A DNA stretch of 37,040 nt. Origin: Bacillota bacterium (lineage in GTDB: Bacteria; Bacillota_I; Bacilli_A; Izemoplasmatales; Hujiaoplasmataceae). The notes under the pieces are model-generated. The model had not been told where the DNA came from and did not search any database. It saw only the letters and a list, made by a program, of their open reading frames with translations. The translations under genes were made by a program, and so were the position numbers. The number at the start of each line of letters is the position of its first letter. Position 1 is the first letter of the stretch. The stretch covers positions 1 through 37,040 of the forward strand of contig JAKPZU010000171.1 in NCBI GenBank assembly GCA_029559915.1. The letters are read 5' to 3'. Shown here in pieces: positions 1 through 7,650 of this stretch.

Positions 1-264
1 TTAATAGTTATCGGTGCTGTATTTTTACTCAATACTCTAGGTATCTTTACCTTTAATATCTTTGCAATCAAAGGTTGGTGGACCTTATTCTTGATTATTC
101 CAGCAGTAATTTCCATGTCAAGACAAGGAATTACTACCGGAAACGTCATTTTGCTGGTTTTGGGAGTGGTCTTATTTTTAAGAGAAAGAGACTTTGACTT
201 CAACGGCTATTTATTACCGGCTGCCTTGATTGTCTTGGGTATCAGTTTGTTCTTGAAAAAATGA
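1..264 (+). CDS. LiaF-like membrane protein, C-terminal part (partial)
   Basis: The reading frame is open from base 1 and ends at a TGA; the 5' end lies outside the window. The visible 87 residues are very hydrophobic and form about three or four membrane segments separated by short polar turns (GWWTLF, SMSRQG, RERDFDFNG). This spacing is like the N-terminal membrane module of LiaF/DUF5668 proteins, which sense or modulate cell-envelope stress, but the soluble LiaF domain is absent here. The stop overlaps the start of the HIT gene (ATGA), so the two are probably translationally coupled. The family call is inference from hydrophobic pattern only. Confidence 0.55.
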   Translation, partial: LIVIGAVFLLNTLGIFTFNIFAIKGWWTLFLIIPAVISMSRQGITTGNVILLVLGVVLFLRERDFDFNGYLLPAALIVLGISLFLKK

Positions 265-635
265 GTTGTATATTCTGTGATTTTAAAGAAAAAACAGAGC
301 AAATTATATATGAAAATGAGAAAGTTTTTTGCATTTACGATAATTATCCAGTAACTCGTGGTCACATATTAATCATCAGCAAAAAACATAAAGTAGATTA
401 TTTTGCCTTGGATAAGCAAGAATTAGTTGCCATTGATGAAGCTATCAGGATTTGTAAAAGTAAGTTGGACGATTTGTTTCATCCATCCGGATACAACATT
501 GGCATCAATAATGGTCGAAGTGCAGGGCAAACAATCATGCATCTACACGTACACCTAATACCCCGTTATGATGATTTGGCAATTGATCCTAAAGGTGGAG
601 TAAGAGGAGCAATACCGGAGAGACAAAAATATTAG
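261..635 (+). CDS. HIT family nucleotide hydrolase
   Basis: A 124-residue protein with the histidine triad motif HLHVHLIPRY (His94, His96, His98) and an N-terminal CxxC (Cys3, Cys6). The C-terminal GGVRGAIPE stretch is typical of the Ap4A-hydrolase-like branch of bacterial HIT proteins. Members hydrolyse dinucleoside polyphosphates or nucleoside phosphoramidates in the cytoplasm; the middle or last His is the nucleophile region. The start ATG overlaps the stop of the upstream membrane-protein gene. The last nine codons form the left arm of a rho-independent terminator. The exact substrate cannot be told from sequence. Confidence 0.9.
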   Translation: MSCIFCDFKEKTEQIIYENEKVFCIYDNYPVTRGHILIISKKHKVDYFALDKQELVAIDEAIRICKSKLDDLFHPSGYNIGINNGRSAGQTIMHLHVHLIPRYDDLAIDPKGGVRGAIPERQKY

Positions 636-649
636 TTTCTCCGTTTTTT
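616..649 (+). terminator. Rho-independent terminator overlapping the HIT gene 3' end
   Basis: A 9-bp stem (616-624 with 635-643, one G-U pair) has a 10-base loop that contains most of the HIT stop codon, followed by TTTTTTATTTT. The left arm is coding sequence, so termination signal and reading frame share the same bases. Confidence 0.75.
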
Positions 650-680
650 ATTTTGTCGTTTTAATTTATACAAAATATAG

Positions 681-686
681 TATAAT
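681..686 (+). promoter_or_regulatory. Probable -10 element of the pyk promoter
   Basis: A perfect TATAAT stands 25 bases before the pyk start codon, directly after the HIT terminator. No good -35 is present at 17 bases; the best candidate is TTTTAA near 659. The position between a terminator and a strong ribosome binding site supports a promoter. Confidence 0.5.
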
Positions 687-711
687 ATTGTTAGAGTATT
701 GGGAGGCTTTT

Positions 712-2130
712 ATGAAAAGAAAAACCAAAATAGTATGTACAATTGGACCGGCTATCGATTCGCCGGAAATGATTAAAAAAATTATCAATGCCGGTATGAA
801 TGTGGCGAGACTTAATTTTTCTCACGGCAATCCTACTGAACATAAAGCAAGAATTGATATGATTAGATCTATCGCTCATGATTTACATCGTTATATCGCG
901 ATTATGGCAGATACAAAGGGCCCAGAAATCAGGACTGGCATGTTCAAAGATAACCAGGCTCAGTTTAAAACCGGAGACCAAGTGAAAATTTTAAAAGAAG
1001 AGATTCTGGGAACTAAAGAAGCTTTTCACATCTCTTGTCCTGAACTGTTCACGGATATTTCCGTTGGCGATTTTTTGTTGATAGATGATGGAAAAATGCG
1101 TTTGACGGTAGTGGAAAAATGTGTGGATGAATTCACATGTGTCGTAAATAATTCCGGTGTAATCAAAAGTAGGAAGGGCGTCAATGTCCCTAATGTTAAA
1201 CTGAGCATGCCTTTTATCTCTGTAAAAGATGATGAAGACATCAGATTTGCTTGTCGCAACAAAGTTGACTTAATTGCTCTTTCTTTTGTCAGAGGCAAAG
1301 AAGATGTATTGCAGGTAAGGGAAATATTGAAACAAGAAAATTGTGAAACTATAGAATTGATCTCCAAAATTGAAAATCAAGAAGGCGTCGATAACTTGAG
1401 TCAAATTCTTGAAGTTTCCGATGGCATCATGGTTGCCAGAGGTGATTTAGGGGTTGAGGTCTCGACACAATTAGTGCCAATCTACCAGAAAAAAATCATT
1501 CAAAAAGCCAATGAAGTTGGCAAACCTGTCATTACAGCCACGCATATGTTGGAATCGATGATGTCATCACCACGACCAACAAGAGCGGAAGCTAGTGATG
1601 TCGCTAACGCCATCTTGGATGGTTCCGATGCAATTATGCTTTCTGGAGAAACTGCCGCAGGTGAATATCCGATTGAATCGGTACTAATGATGGACACGAT
1701 TGCCAAGACAGTTGAAGATATCATTCCTTATGAAGAAAGATTACAAAAAGCCATCAAATCTTCTCATCAAACTACCAATGACGCCATAGGTATCGCTGTT
1801 GCCCAAACAGTGTTAACTTTACCAAAAGCTGAAGTCATCATTGCTTTTACCGAAACTGGTGGTACAGCGAAAAGAATGTGTAAATTCCGACCGGGAGTAC
1901 CGATTATTGCTGTTACCGACAGCGTTGAAACCTGTCAAAAGCTAGCTTATTATTGGGGGGTATTCGCTACAATTGGTGAAAACATCACTGATTTGAGATA
2001 TCATGACCAAGTCGCCATTGAAGTTGCCAAAGATTTTGGTTTCAAAAAAGGAGCCACTATGGTAATCACTTCAGGCTGGGGTCAAAAACATGGATATACT
2101 AATACGATGAGGATTGTCGACATCGAGTAA
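712..2130 (+). CDS. pyk: Pyruvate kinase
   Basis: Converts phosphoenolpyruvate and ADP to pyruvate and ATP in the last step of glycolysis. The 472-residue chain has the expected motifs in order: KIVCTIGPA at the N terminus, ARLNFSHG, DTKGPEIRTG, the active-site Lys in ISKIENQEG, ARGDLGVE and the signature region ITATHMLESM. The last has His where Gln is more usual. The C-terminal allosteric domain is present (FTETGGTAKRM, SGWGQK), but there is no extra PEP-utiliser domain as in the 585-residue Bacillus enzyme. I chose ATG 712 because GGGAGG lies just before it; an in-frame TTG at 688 has no ribosome binding site. A bidirectional terminator separates it from convergent glnA. Confidence 0.97.
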   Translation: MKRKTKIVCTIGPAIDSPEMIKKIINAGMNVARLNFSHGNPTEHKARIDMIRSIAHDLHRYIAIMADTKGPEIRTGMFKDNQAQFKTGDQVKILKEEILGTKEAFHISCPELFTDISVGDFLLIDDGKMRLTVVEKCVDEFTCVVNNSGVIKSRKGVNVPNVKLSMPFISVKDDEDIRFACRNKVDLIALSFVRGKEDVLQVREILKQENCETIELISKIENQEGVDNLSQILEVSDGIMVARGDLGVEVSTQLVPIYQKKIIQKANEVGKPVITATHMLESMMSSPRPTRAEASDVANAILDGSDAIMLSGETAAGEYPIESVLMMDTIAKTVEDIIPYEERLQKAIKSSHQTTNDAIGIAVAQTVLTLPKAEVIIAFTETGGTAKRMCKFRPGVPIIAVTDSVETCQKLAYYWGVFATIGENITDLRYHDQVAIEVAKDFGFKKGATMVITSGWGQKHGYTNTMRIVDIE

Positions 2131-2135
2131 AAAAT

Positions 2136-2164
2136 AAAGAGCTAAAAATTTTTAGCTCTTTTTT
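2136..2164. terminator. Bidirectional terminator between pyk and glnA
   Basis: A perfect 13-bp inverted repeat (2136-2148 and 2149-2161) is A-rich on the left and T-rich on the right. It can therefore terminate pyk on the plus strand and glnA on the minus strand. The glnA stop codon lies two bases beyond it. Confidence 0.85.
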
Positions 2165-2165
2165 G

Positions 2166-3506
2166 TTACATCAAATGAATATAGCGATTGACTTCCCATT
2201 CAGTGACAGTTTTTTTGAATTCATCCCATTCCTTATTTTTGTATTCGATGAATTTTGAGAAGATATGATCACCAAGGGCTTCCTTAATCAAATTATCTTC
2301 TTTCAGCAAATCAACTGCTTCTTTTAAATTGTCAGGTAAATTCTTGACACCTAAATTTGCTCTTTGCTCATCGGTAAGTTCAAATAGATTTTCGTTGATT
2401 GGTTCAATCAGTGGCAGATTGTTTTCGATGGCATCAAGACCAGCGGCTAAAATAACCGCTATAGCTAAATAAGGGTTGGCCGCGGTGTCGACTGAACGAA
2501 TTTCGGTTCTTATAGTTTTTCCTCTGGTTGCAGGGATCCTAATCATGACTGAACGATTGTGTTCTGACCAACTTACGTAACATGGCGCTTCATATCCGGG
2601 AACCAGTCGTTTATAGGAGTTGACGGTAGGGTTGGTTATGGCACAAAAATTGCGGGAATGAGTTAAAATTCCGGTAATCCATTGTCTAGCAACTAATGAA
2701 AGTCCCATCGGATCGTTTTCATCACAAAAGGCATTGTTGCCAGCCATATCTGCTAAGGAGCAGTTGGTATGCATACCGTTGCCATTAATCGATGCGATTG
2801 GCTTTGGCATGAAAGTAGCGTGAAGATTATGTCTTCTTGCTATATTCTTGACTACTAGCTTAAAGGTTTGAACTTTGTCGCAAGCTTCAATAATATTGGA
2901 GAATTGAAAGTTGATTTCATTCTGGCTAGGAGCGACTTCATGATGAGAAGCTTCGACGGTGAATCCGATTTTTTCAAGTTCCAAAACAATGTCTCTTCGG
3001 CAATCACTCGCTCCGTCAATTGGCGACAAATCAAAATAACCACCTTGATCTGTCATCTTCATGGTTATTTTTCCGTTTTCATCGAGTTTGAAGAGAAAAA
3101 ATTCCGGTTCAAAGCCGATATTGAGAGTTGAAAAACCGATATTGTTCATTTTCTTAATCATCTTTTTCAGGTTTGAGCGAGGATCAGCCGCTGATGGCAA
3201 GCCATCAGGCGTATAAACATCGCAGATTAATCTGGCAACCTTACCATAACGAGATTCTTCCCAGCTATGAATCAACCAGGTATCCAAGTCTGGTCTTAAG
3301 TACATATCGGCTTCCATGATTCTTACAAAACCTTCAATTGAAGAACCGTCGAACATGACTTTGCCGTCAAGTGCTCTTTCCAATTGACCGACAGGTATTT
3401 CCACGCTTTTGATGGTACCGATGATATCGGTAAACATCAGACGGACATAGCGGACATTTTCCGCTTTGGCGTTTTCAAGAATTTGATTTCTGGTATATTT
3501 TTTCAT
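2166..3506 (-). CDS. glnA: Glutamine synthetase, type I-alpha
   Basis: Makes glutamine from glutamate, ammonia and ATP; it forms dodecamers in the cytosol. The 446-residue length and the motifs MFDGSSIEGF (51-60), NGNGMH, NPTVNSYKRLVPGYEAP and the RIP-ATRGKTIRTEIRS region place it in the Bacillota GSI-alpha group. Arg62 is present, the residue linked in Bacillus subtilis to feedback sensitivity. There is no adenylylation-loop Tyr region of the beta type that I can recognise. It is monocistronic and convergent with pyk. No glnR gene precedes it, unlike in Bacillus, so regulation must come from elsewhere or from the palindrome in its leader. The ribosome binding site AAGGTG precedes the ATG. 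Confidence 0.97.
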   Translation of the reverse strand: MKKYTRNQILENAKAENVRYVRLMFTDIIGTIKSVEIPVGQLERALDGKVMFDGSSIEGFVRIMEADMYLRPDLDTWLIHSWEESRYGKVARLICDVYTPDGLPSAADPRSNLKKMIKKMNNIGFSTLNIGFEPEFFLFKLDENGKITMKMTDQGGYFDLSPIDGASDCRRDIVLELEKIGFTVEASHHEVAPSQNEINFQFSNIIEACDKVQTFKLVVKNIARRHNLHATFMPKPIASINGNGMHTNCSLADMAGNNAFCDENDPMGLSLVARQWITGILTHSRNFCAITNPTVNSYKRLVPGYEAPCYVSWSEHNRSVMIRIPATRGKTIRTEIRSVDTAANPYLAIAVILAAGLDAIENNLPLIEPINENLFELTDEQRANLGVKNLPDNLKEAVDLLKEDNLIKEALGDHIFSKFIEYKNKEWDEFKKTVTEWEVNRYIHLM

Positions 3507-3522
3507 TTTTTCACCTTAAATT

Positions 3523-3535
3523 ACCCTGCCAGGGT
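3523..3535. promoter_or_regulatory. Palindrome in the glnA leader
   Basis: The 13-base perfect inverted repeat ACCCTGGCAGGGT (read on the minus strand) lies between the glnA -10 and its ribosome binding site, about +16 to +28 of the predicted transcript. Its GC content stands out in an AT-rich leader. It does not match the GlnR/TnrA consensus. It could be an operator or a small hairpin; which one is not determinable here. Confidence 0.4.
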
Positions 3536-3557
3536 TATATAACAATAATATTTTTGT

Positions 3558-3586
3558 ATTATACAAATAAAAAACAAATAAATCAA
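3558..3586 (-). promoter_or_regulatory. glnA promoter
   Basis: On the minus strand, TTGATT (3581-3586) and TATAAT (3558-3563) are separated by 17 bases, which fits a vegetative sigma-A promoter. It is about 50 bases upstream of the glnA start. Confidence 0.65.
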
Positions 3587-3609
3587 TAATTTATGACTTA
3601 TTTGCTTAA

Positions 3610-3623
3610 TATAAACGTTTTCA
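3610..3623. promoter_or_regulatory. cre-like site upstream of glnA
   Basis: Read on the minus strand the site is TGAAAACGTTTATA, one mismatch from the CcpA consensus TGWAANCGNTNWCA. It sits between the PAP2-like gene stop and the glnA promoter. A single such match in AT-rich DNA may be chance. Confidence 0.25.
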
Positions 3624-3632
3624 TTCGTAATT

Positions 3633-4355
3633 TTAGTTTTCAAGCTTCAACTTCTTGTTGAGATTGTCAACAAAGCGGGTAATAAAAGTAACTATTTTTG
3701 AGTTTCTTAATAGCCAATAAGCGGCTTCAGCGAGAATTATTCCCGCTATCAAATCAATGATGTAATGTTGTTTCAAAGTTTGAGTAGCTATGATAATCGA
3801 AATTGACAAAACCCAAATGACGATTTTTGTCCAAAGTGGAATTTTTTTATCCATTCTCAGAGCAATTATACATAACCAGCTCATTAAAGTGTGCATTGAC
3901 GGTAAAGCGTTTCTTGGGCCTGCCGCCTGATAAATCATCATTACCAAAGATTCGGTAAAGTTAAGGTCAGTTCTCGGGGTCGCATAATCATTATTCAAAA
4001 ATAATCCTGAAGTTGTTCGCCAATAAGTAACGTCAGATTGCCAGAAGAAGTACCAGATGCCGCAGATAGTGAACGTTATCAAGGCCATCGTCAAGATCTT
4101 GTACATATTTTCTCTTGATCTTGTGGCAATGTAAATAAAAACGCCAGCCCAAAATGGATAAGCTATGACATAAGGATAAATATGCCAAGCGACGAAAGGT
4201 ACCTGCTGATTGAATTTAAGGAAAATATAAGAATAATCAACACCAACTTTTCCCACAGCTTCAGCGTAAATTTGATTGCCGAAATAGGTGATAAACAAAA
4301 AGATAATTAAAAGTAAAAAAGGGATGATGATATAGTTGTATTTTTTTATGCTCAT
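3633..4355 (-). CDS. PAP2-family membrane phosphatase
   Basis: A polytopic membrane protein of about 240 residues with roughly six hydrophobic segments. It carries PAP2 phosphatase motifs: ALPSMHTLMSW in the middle (motif C2, catalytic His) and LKQHYIIDLIAG near the C terminus (motif C3, His and Asp). Such enzymes dephosphorylate or transfer lipid phosphates, for example phosphatidate, undecaprenyl pyrophosphate or inositol phospholipids; the PSMH form resembles the Aur1/inositolphosphotransferase-like branch (PAP2_3). I place the start at 4355 because AAAGGT lies nine bases ahead of it; an in-frame ATG at 4373 has no visible ribosome binding site. Substrate unknown. Confidence 0.8.
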   Translation of the reverse strand: MSIKKYNYIIIPFLLLIIFLFITYFGNQIYAEAVGKVGVDYSYIFLKFNQQVPFVAWHIYPYVIAYPFWAGVFIYIATRSRENMYKILTMALITFTICGIWYFFWQSDVTYWRTTSGLFLNNDYATPRTDLNFTESLVMMIYQAAGPRNALPSMHTLMSWLCIIALRMDKKIPLWTKIVIWVLSISIIIATQTLKQHYIIDLIAGIILAEAAYWLLRNSKIVTFITRFVDNLNKKLKLEN

Positions 4356-4454
4356 AAAGTTGTGACCTTTCATATAATCTACTTAAAAATATACCATAAA
4401 ATGGCACAAAAGACCATAATAAAAATATATGAATATTTTGTGATAATTAATATA

Positions 4455-4483
4455 TTGTTATTAAAACAAAATTGTGATAAAAT
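4455..4483 (+). promoter_or_regulatory. Promoter of the E2-like gene
   Basis: TTGTTA (4455-4460) and TAAAAT (4478-4483) are spaced by 17 bases, about 30 bases before the start at 4513. The intergenic space 4374-4512 also has to hold the divergent promoter of the PAP2-like gene. Confidence 0.55.
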
Positions 4484-4512
4484 CAAAGGTAATTTTATGA
4501 GGGGGTTCACCT

Positions 4513-5373
4513 ATGTTCGGATTACGCAGTGATGGAAAAAAAATTAAAAAAATTGATCCTTTAATGAGAATAGTTCCACATATCATGTTTTATCGCAATG
4601 ACGCTCAAGTAATGCAGTTACAGGAAATTGACTGTGAAGCAATGGATAATTATATTCTTGATAAAAGAAGAACCGAAGGTTTAAGGTTGACATATATGGA
4701 TATTGCTATTGCTTCATTTGTGAGAGTTGTCTCCTTAAGACCGAAACTTAACCGGTTTATTGTCAACGGCCGGATTTTTAAAAGAAACAATATTCAAATT
4801 TCTTTGGCTGTAAAGAAAAAGTTGGTTGATACAGCAGATGAAACAACGATAAAAATCACCTTTGATGGTACAGAATCAATTATGGAAGTTATGGAAAAAG
4901 TTCATAAGACCGTCAACGAAAATAAGGGCGATATCACCAATGATACTGATAAGATTGCAAAATTTTTGACAAAAGCTCCTAACTTTTTCATTAAGGTCAT
5001 GGTGAGATTTTTGATGTGGACTGATAAGCATGGAATGTTACCGAAATCGATTATCGAAGCCAGCCCTTTCCATACCACAATCTTTTTGGTAAACTTGAAA
5101 TCAATCAAAATGGAAACAGTATATCATCATATCTATAATTTTGGTACAACTGGTTTGTTTGTATCCATGGGCAAAGAAACTTTGGAACCAAGAGTCATAA
5201 ACCAGGCAACAAAGGAAATCGGTGTCAAAAAGATTATGAAAATGGGTATCGTGGTCGATGAAAGAATCACTGATGGACTTTACAACAGTTTGTCTTTAAG
5301 AGAATTCAAGAAGATTATGGAAAATCCTTATATTCTCGATCAAAAAAATGATAACGTCGTTTTAGACGACTAA
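4513..5373 (+). CDS. Stand-alone E2-like acyltransferase-fold protein
   Basis: A 286-residue protein resembling the catalytic domain of 2-oxoacid dehydrogenase E2 subunits and chloramphenicol acetyltransferase. Visible landmarks are a YMDIAIASFVRVVSLRP helix, LNRFIVNGRIF, a SPFHTTIFLVNL strand and the C-terminal VDERITDGLY. The last occupies the place of the E2 active-site HRxxDG, but with Glu in place of the catalytic His. There is no lipoyl domain, no subunit-binding domain and no E1/E3 gene nearby. From memory, proteins of this size with DER-x-x-DG recur in Bacillota and related genomes, so the change is a family trait, not a local mutation. A GAGGGGG ribosome binding site precedes the ATG. 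Function unknown; ordinary E2 acetyltransfer is unlikely. Confidence 0.7.
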   Translation: MFGLRSDGKKIKKIDPLMRIVPHIMFYRNDAQVMQLQEIDCEAMDNYILDKRRTEGLRLTYMDIAIASFVRVVSLRPKLNRFIVNGRIFKRNNIQISLAVKKKLVDTADETTIKITFDGTESIMEVMEKVHKTVNENKGDITNDTDKIAKFLTKAPNFFIKVMVRFLMWTDKHGMLPKSIIEASPFHTTIFLVNLKSIKMETVYHHIYNFGTTGLFVSMGKETLEPRVINQATKEIGVKKIMKMGIVVDERITDGLYNSLSLREFKKIMENPYILDQKNDNVVLDD

Positions 5374-5421
5374 TTAGAAGGTAACTGTAAAAGTCAGCTA
5401 GTGACAGAAAAGAGGAATGAC

Positions 5422-5670
5422 ATGACAGATTTGATTTTAGCTATTTTAGGAATAATCGTCGGACTGATATTTTTCATGATCGGTGTGAGATTGACCTTTT
5501 CACCTAAAAAATTCATAATTGGCATGATGAACTATAAATACAAGGGCAAGAGAAATGCCGAACCACAGAAGAACGCAGTGATATTAACTGTTGTCATGGG
5601 AGCTTTATTAATGCTCGGTGGTTTGTATTATATGGTGATTGGTGTAGTCGCCATATATGCCTTGAGATAA
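5422..5670 (+). CDS. Small two-segment membrane protein
   Basis: Eighty-two residues with two hydrophobic stretches (about 3-25 and 51-81) separated by a basic loop containing YKYKGKRNAEPQK. I do not recognise the family. ATG 5422 is preferred over GTG 5401 because AGAGGA stands seven bases before it. It follows the E2-like gene by 48 bases without a clear terminator, so the two are probably cotranscribed. By the positive-inside rule the loop is likely cytoplasmic. Confidence 0.65.
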   Translation: MTDLILAILGIIVGLIFFMIGVRLTFSPKKFIIGMMNYKYKGKRNAEPQKNAVILTVVMGALLMLGGLYYMVIGVVAIYALR

Positions 5671-5696
5671 TTGTTTTCGCTTTAAAAAATATTTTA

Positions 5697-5725
5697 TTGT
5701 ATAATCAGTATTTATTTGATAAAAT
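5697..5725 (+). promoter_or_regulatory. Putative promoter of the ABC-F gene
   Basis: TTGTAT (5697-5702) and TAAAAT (5720-5725) are 17 bases apart. An overlapping TATAAT at 5700-5705 is an alternative -10 but lacks a -35 at a usual distance. Confidence 0.45.
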
Positions 5726-5782
5726 AATATTAGCGAAAAAGTGCGTTTTATCGCTTTAATTGCTAGTTTAGGTGGTGACATT

Positions 5783-7621
5783 ATGAACTTATTACGAATA
5801 AATAACCTAAATAAGACATTTGGCGGTAATGTGCTTTTTGACAATGTTTCTTTAGAAATAAACAAGCAAGAAAAGGTGGCCCTTATTGGACGCAATGGCG
5901 TTGGTAAAACCACTTTGGTCAAGATGATATTAAATGAAATTACCCCAGATTCTGGGGAAATTTTTATTTTTAAGCAAGCCTGTATCGGCTATTTGTCGCA
6001 AAAAATCATTGAATCGGAGAACAATACTTTAATAGATGAATGTTTAAACGTCTTTTCTGATCTTGTCAGAATTGAAAAAGAATTGAAGAGATTATCAGAA
6101 GTTCTATCAATTGATGGTTCAGATTTAGCCTTAAAAAGATACAGCGACAAAGAACACGAATTTTTGGTTAAAGGTGGCTATGATTACTTGACCAAGATTG
6201 AGATGTTGTTGACGAGATTTGGATTTTCCAAGAATGAGTATAACCGCTCTATTGAGAGCTTTTCTGGTGGAGAAAAAACAAGGATTGCTTTCGCTAAACT
6301 TTTAATGATCAATCCCGATTTGTTAATACTCGACGAACCGACAAACCATATGGACATCGAGATTATTGAATGGTTGGAAGATTATCTCAGAGCTTATAAT
6401 GGTGCAGTTTTGGTTATAACTCATGACAAGTATTTCATTAATCGAGTTGTTAATAAAATTTATGAAATCGATAATCAGAGCATAGAAACATATTATGGCA
6501 ATTACGATGACTATGAAATTGAAAAAGTTAGCCGTTATGAATTGTTGTTGAAAAAATATGAAAAGCAAAAAAAGGAGATTGCTCACTTGCAAAGTTTTGT
6601 GGACAGATTCAGATACAAGGCCACAAAAGCAAAAAGCGCTCAAGACAGGATAAAAAAAATCAATAGAATAAAAGTCGTTGAAGTACAAGGGCAGACTCAT
6701 AGTCATATAAATCTGAAATTTACAAGCAAAAGACCAACTAACAGCCATATTCTAGAAGCAGTGAATTTGACTATCGGTTATGATAAACCCCTGATTGAGA
6801 AGATTAATTTCCAGATGCGAGGTTTTGAAAAGGTCGGAATTATTGGTAATAATGGTACAGGAAAAACAACTTTGATTAAGACCTTGATGGGGGAAATTGA
6901 ACCCTTAGAAGGGAAGTATGTTTTCCATAAACAAATGAAATTTGGGTATTTTGATCAAAATTTGCAGAATTTCAATCCTGATTTGACTTTGATTGAAACT
7001 GTTCACTCAATTTATCCAACTAAGACTTTGTATGAAGTGAGAAGCGATTTGGCAAAAGTACAATTTGTCAAAGAAGACGTTTTTAAGCAAGTAAGGGTGC
7101 TATCCGGTGGAGAATTAGTTAAATTGCAAATCTTATTGATAATGCTTGAAAAACCGGATTTATTAATCCTTGACGAACCGACAAATCATTTGGATATTGA
7201 ATCGAAAAATTTGATTGAAGATATTTTTGAAGAGTATGAAGGACCGATGATTTTCATTTCACATGACCGATATTTTATTAACAAGGTAGCGACTAAAATA
7301 ATTAAATTGGACAAAGAAGCGCATGTTTTTGAAGGGAATTATGAAGAATTTGTTGCAAGTGTAAAACCGGAAATCAAGGAAACAAAATCAGATCGCACCA
7401 AGTCTTTGCAACCAAATTATCGAAAACAGAAATCGTTAATTTTGAAGGATATCGAAGTTTTGGAGAAAGAGATTAAGGAATTGCACAATTCTTTGTTTTT
7501 AGAGAAAATTTATAGCAATAAGGAATTATATTTTGAAACTGAGTCTACAATCAAGAAAAAAGAGAGTGAACTGGAGAATTTATATATAAAATTAGAAGAA
7601 ATAGATATTTTAGCAGCTTAA
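5783..7621 (+). CDS. ABC-F family ATPase
   Basis: A 612-residue soluble protein with two ABC ATPase domains and no membrane segments. Domain 1 has GRNGVGKTT (about 35), SGGEKTR (about 160) and LDEPTNHMD (about 183). Domain 2 has GNNGTGKTT (about 354), LSGGELVK (about 439) and LDEPTNHLD (about 463). Between them is the basic helical linker with FVDRFRYKATKAKSAQ, the part that reaches toward the ribosomal P-site tRNA in ABC-F proteins. A C-terminal coiled coil follows (about 535-610). Layout and length fit the YdiF/Uup-like translation factors that relieve ribosome stalling. Antibiotic resistance cannot be inferred. Start 5783 is chosen for its GGTGGT ribosome binding site over an upstream in-frame GTG. 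argS follows 29 bases later. Confidence 0.92.
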   Translation: MNLLRINNLNKTFGGNVLFDNVSLEINKQEKVALIGRNGVGKTTLVKMILNEITPDSGEIFIFKQACIGYLSQKIIESENNTLIDECLNVFSDLVRIEKELKRLSEVLSIDGSDLALKRYSDKEHEFLVKGGYDYLTKIEMLLTRFGFSKNEYNRSIESFSGGEKTRIAFAKLLMINPDLLILDEPTNHMDIEIIEWLEDYLRAYNGAVLVITHDKYFINRVVNKIYEIDNQSIETYYGNYDDYEIEKVSRYELLLKKYEKQKKEIAHLQSFVDRFRYKATKAKSAQDRIKKINRIKVVEVQGQTHSHINLKFTSKRPTNSHILEAVNLTIGYDKPLIEKINFQMRGFEKVGIIGNNGTGKTTLIKTLMGEIEPLEGKYVFHKQMKFGYFDQNLQNFNPDLTLIETVHSIYPTKTLYEVRSDLAKVQFVKEDVFKQVRVLSGGELVKLQILLIMLEKPDLLILDEPTNHLDIESKNLIEDIFEEYEGPMIFISHDRYFINKVATKIIKLDKEAHVFEGNYEEFVASVKPEIKETKSDRTKSLQPNYRKQKSLILKDIEVLEKEIKELHNSLFLEKIYSNKELYFETESTIKKKESELENLYIKLEEIDILAA

Positions 7622-7634
7622 TTGTGCTAAAATA
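7606..7634. repeat. Inverted repeat spanning the ABC-F stop codon
   Basis: The perfect 10-base arms TATTTTAGCA (7606-7615) and TGCTAAAATA (7625-7634) have a 9-base spacer that contains the TAA stop of the ABC-F gene. No T-tract follows; CCTGTAGGAATGGGGG leads into argS. It may be an intercistronic mRNA hairpin or an operator; the right arm includes a TAAAAT that could act as a -10 for argS. Confidence 0.5.
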
Positions 7635-7650
7635 CCTGTAGGAATGGGGG

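Noticed and set aside
691-1724. Several open frames on the minus strand inside pyk
   Set aside because: They lack ribosome binding sites and recognisable motifs, and they lie opposite a fully conserved pyruvate kinase.
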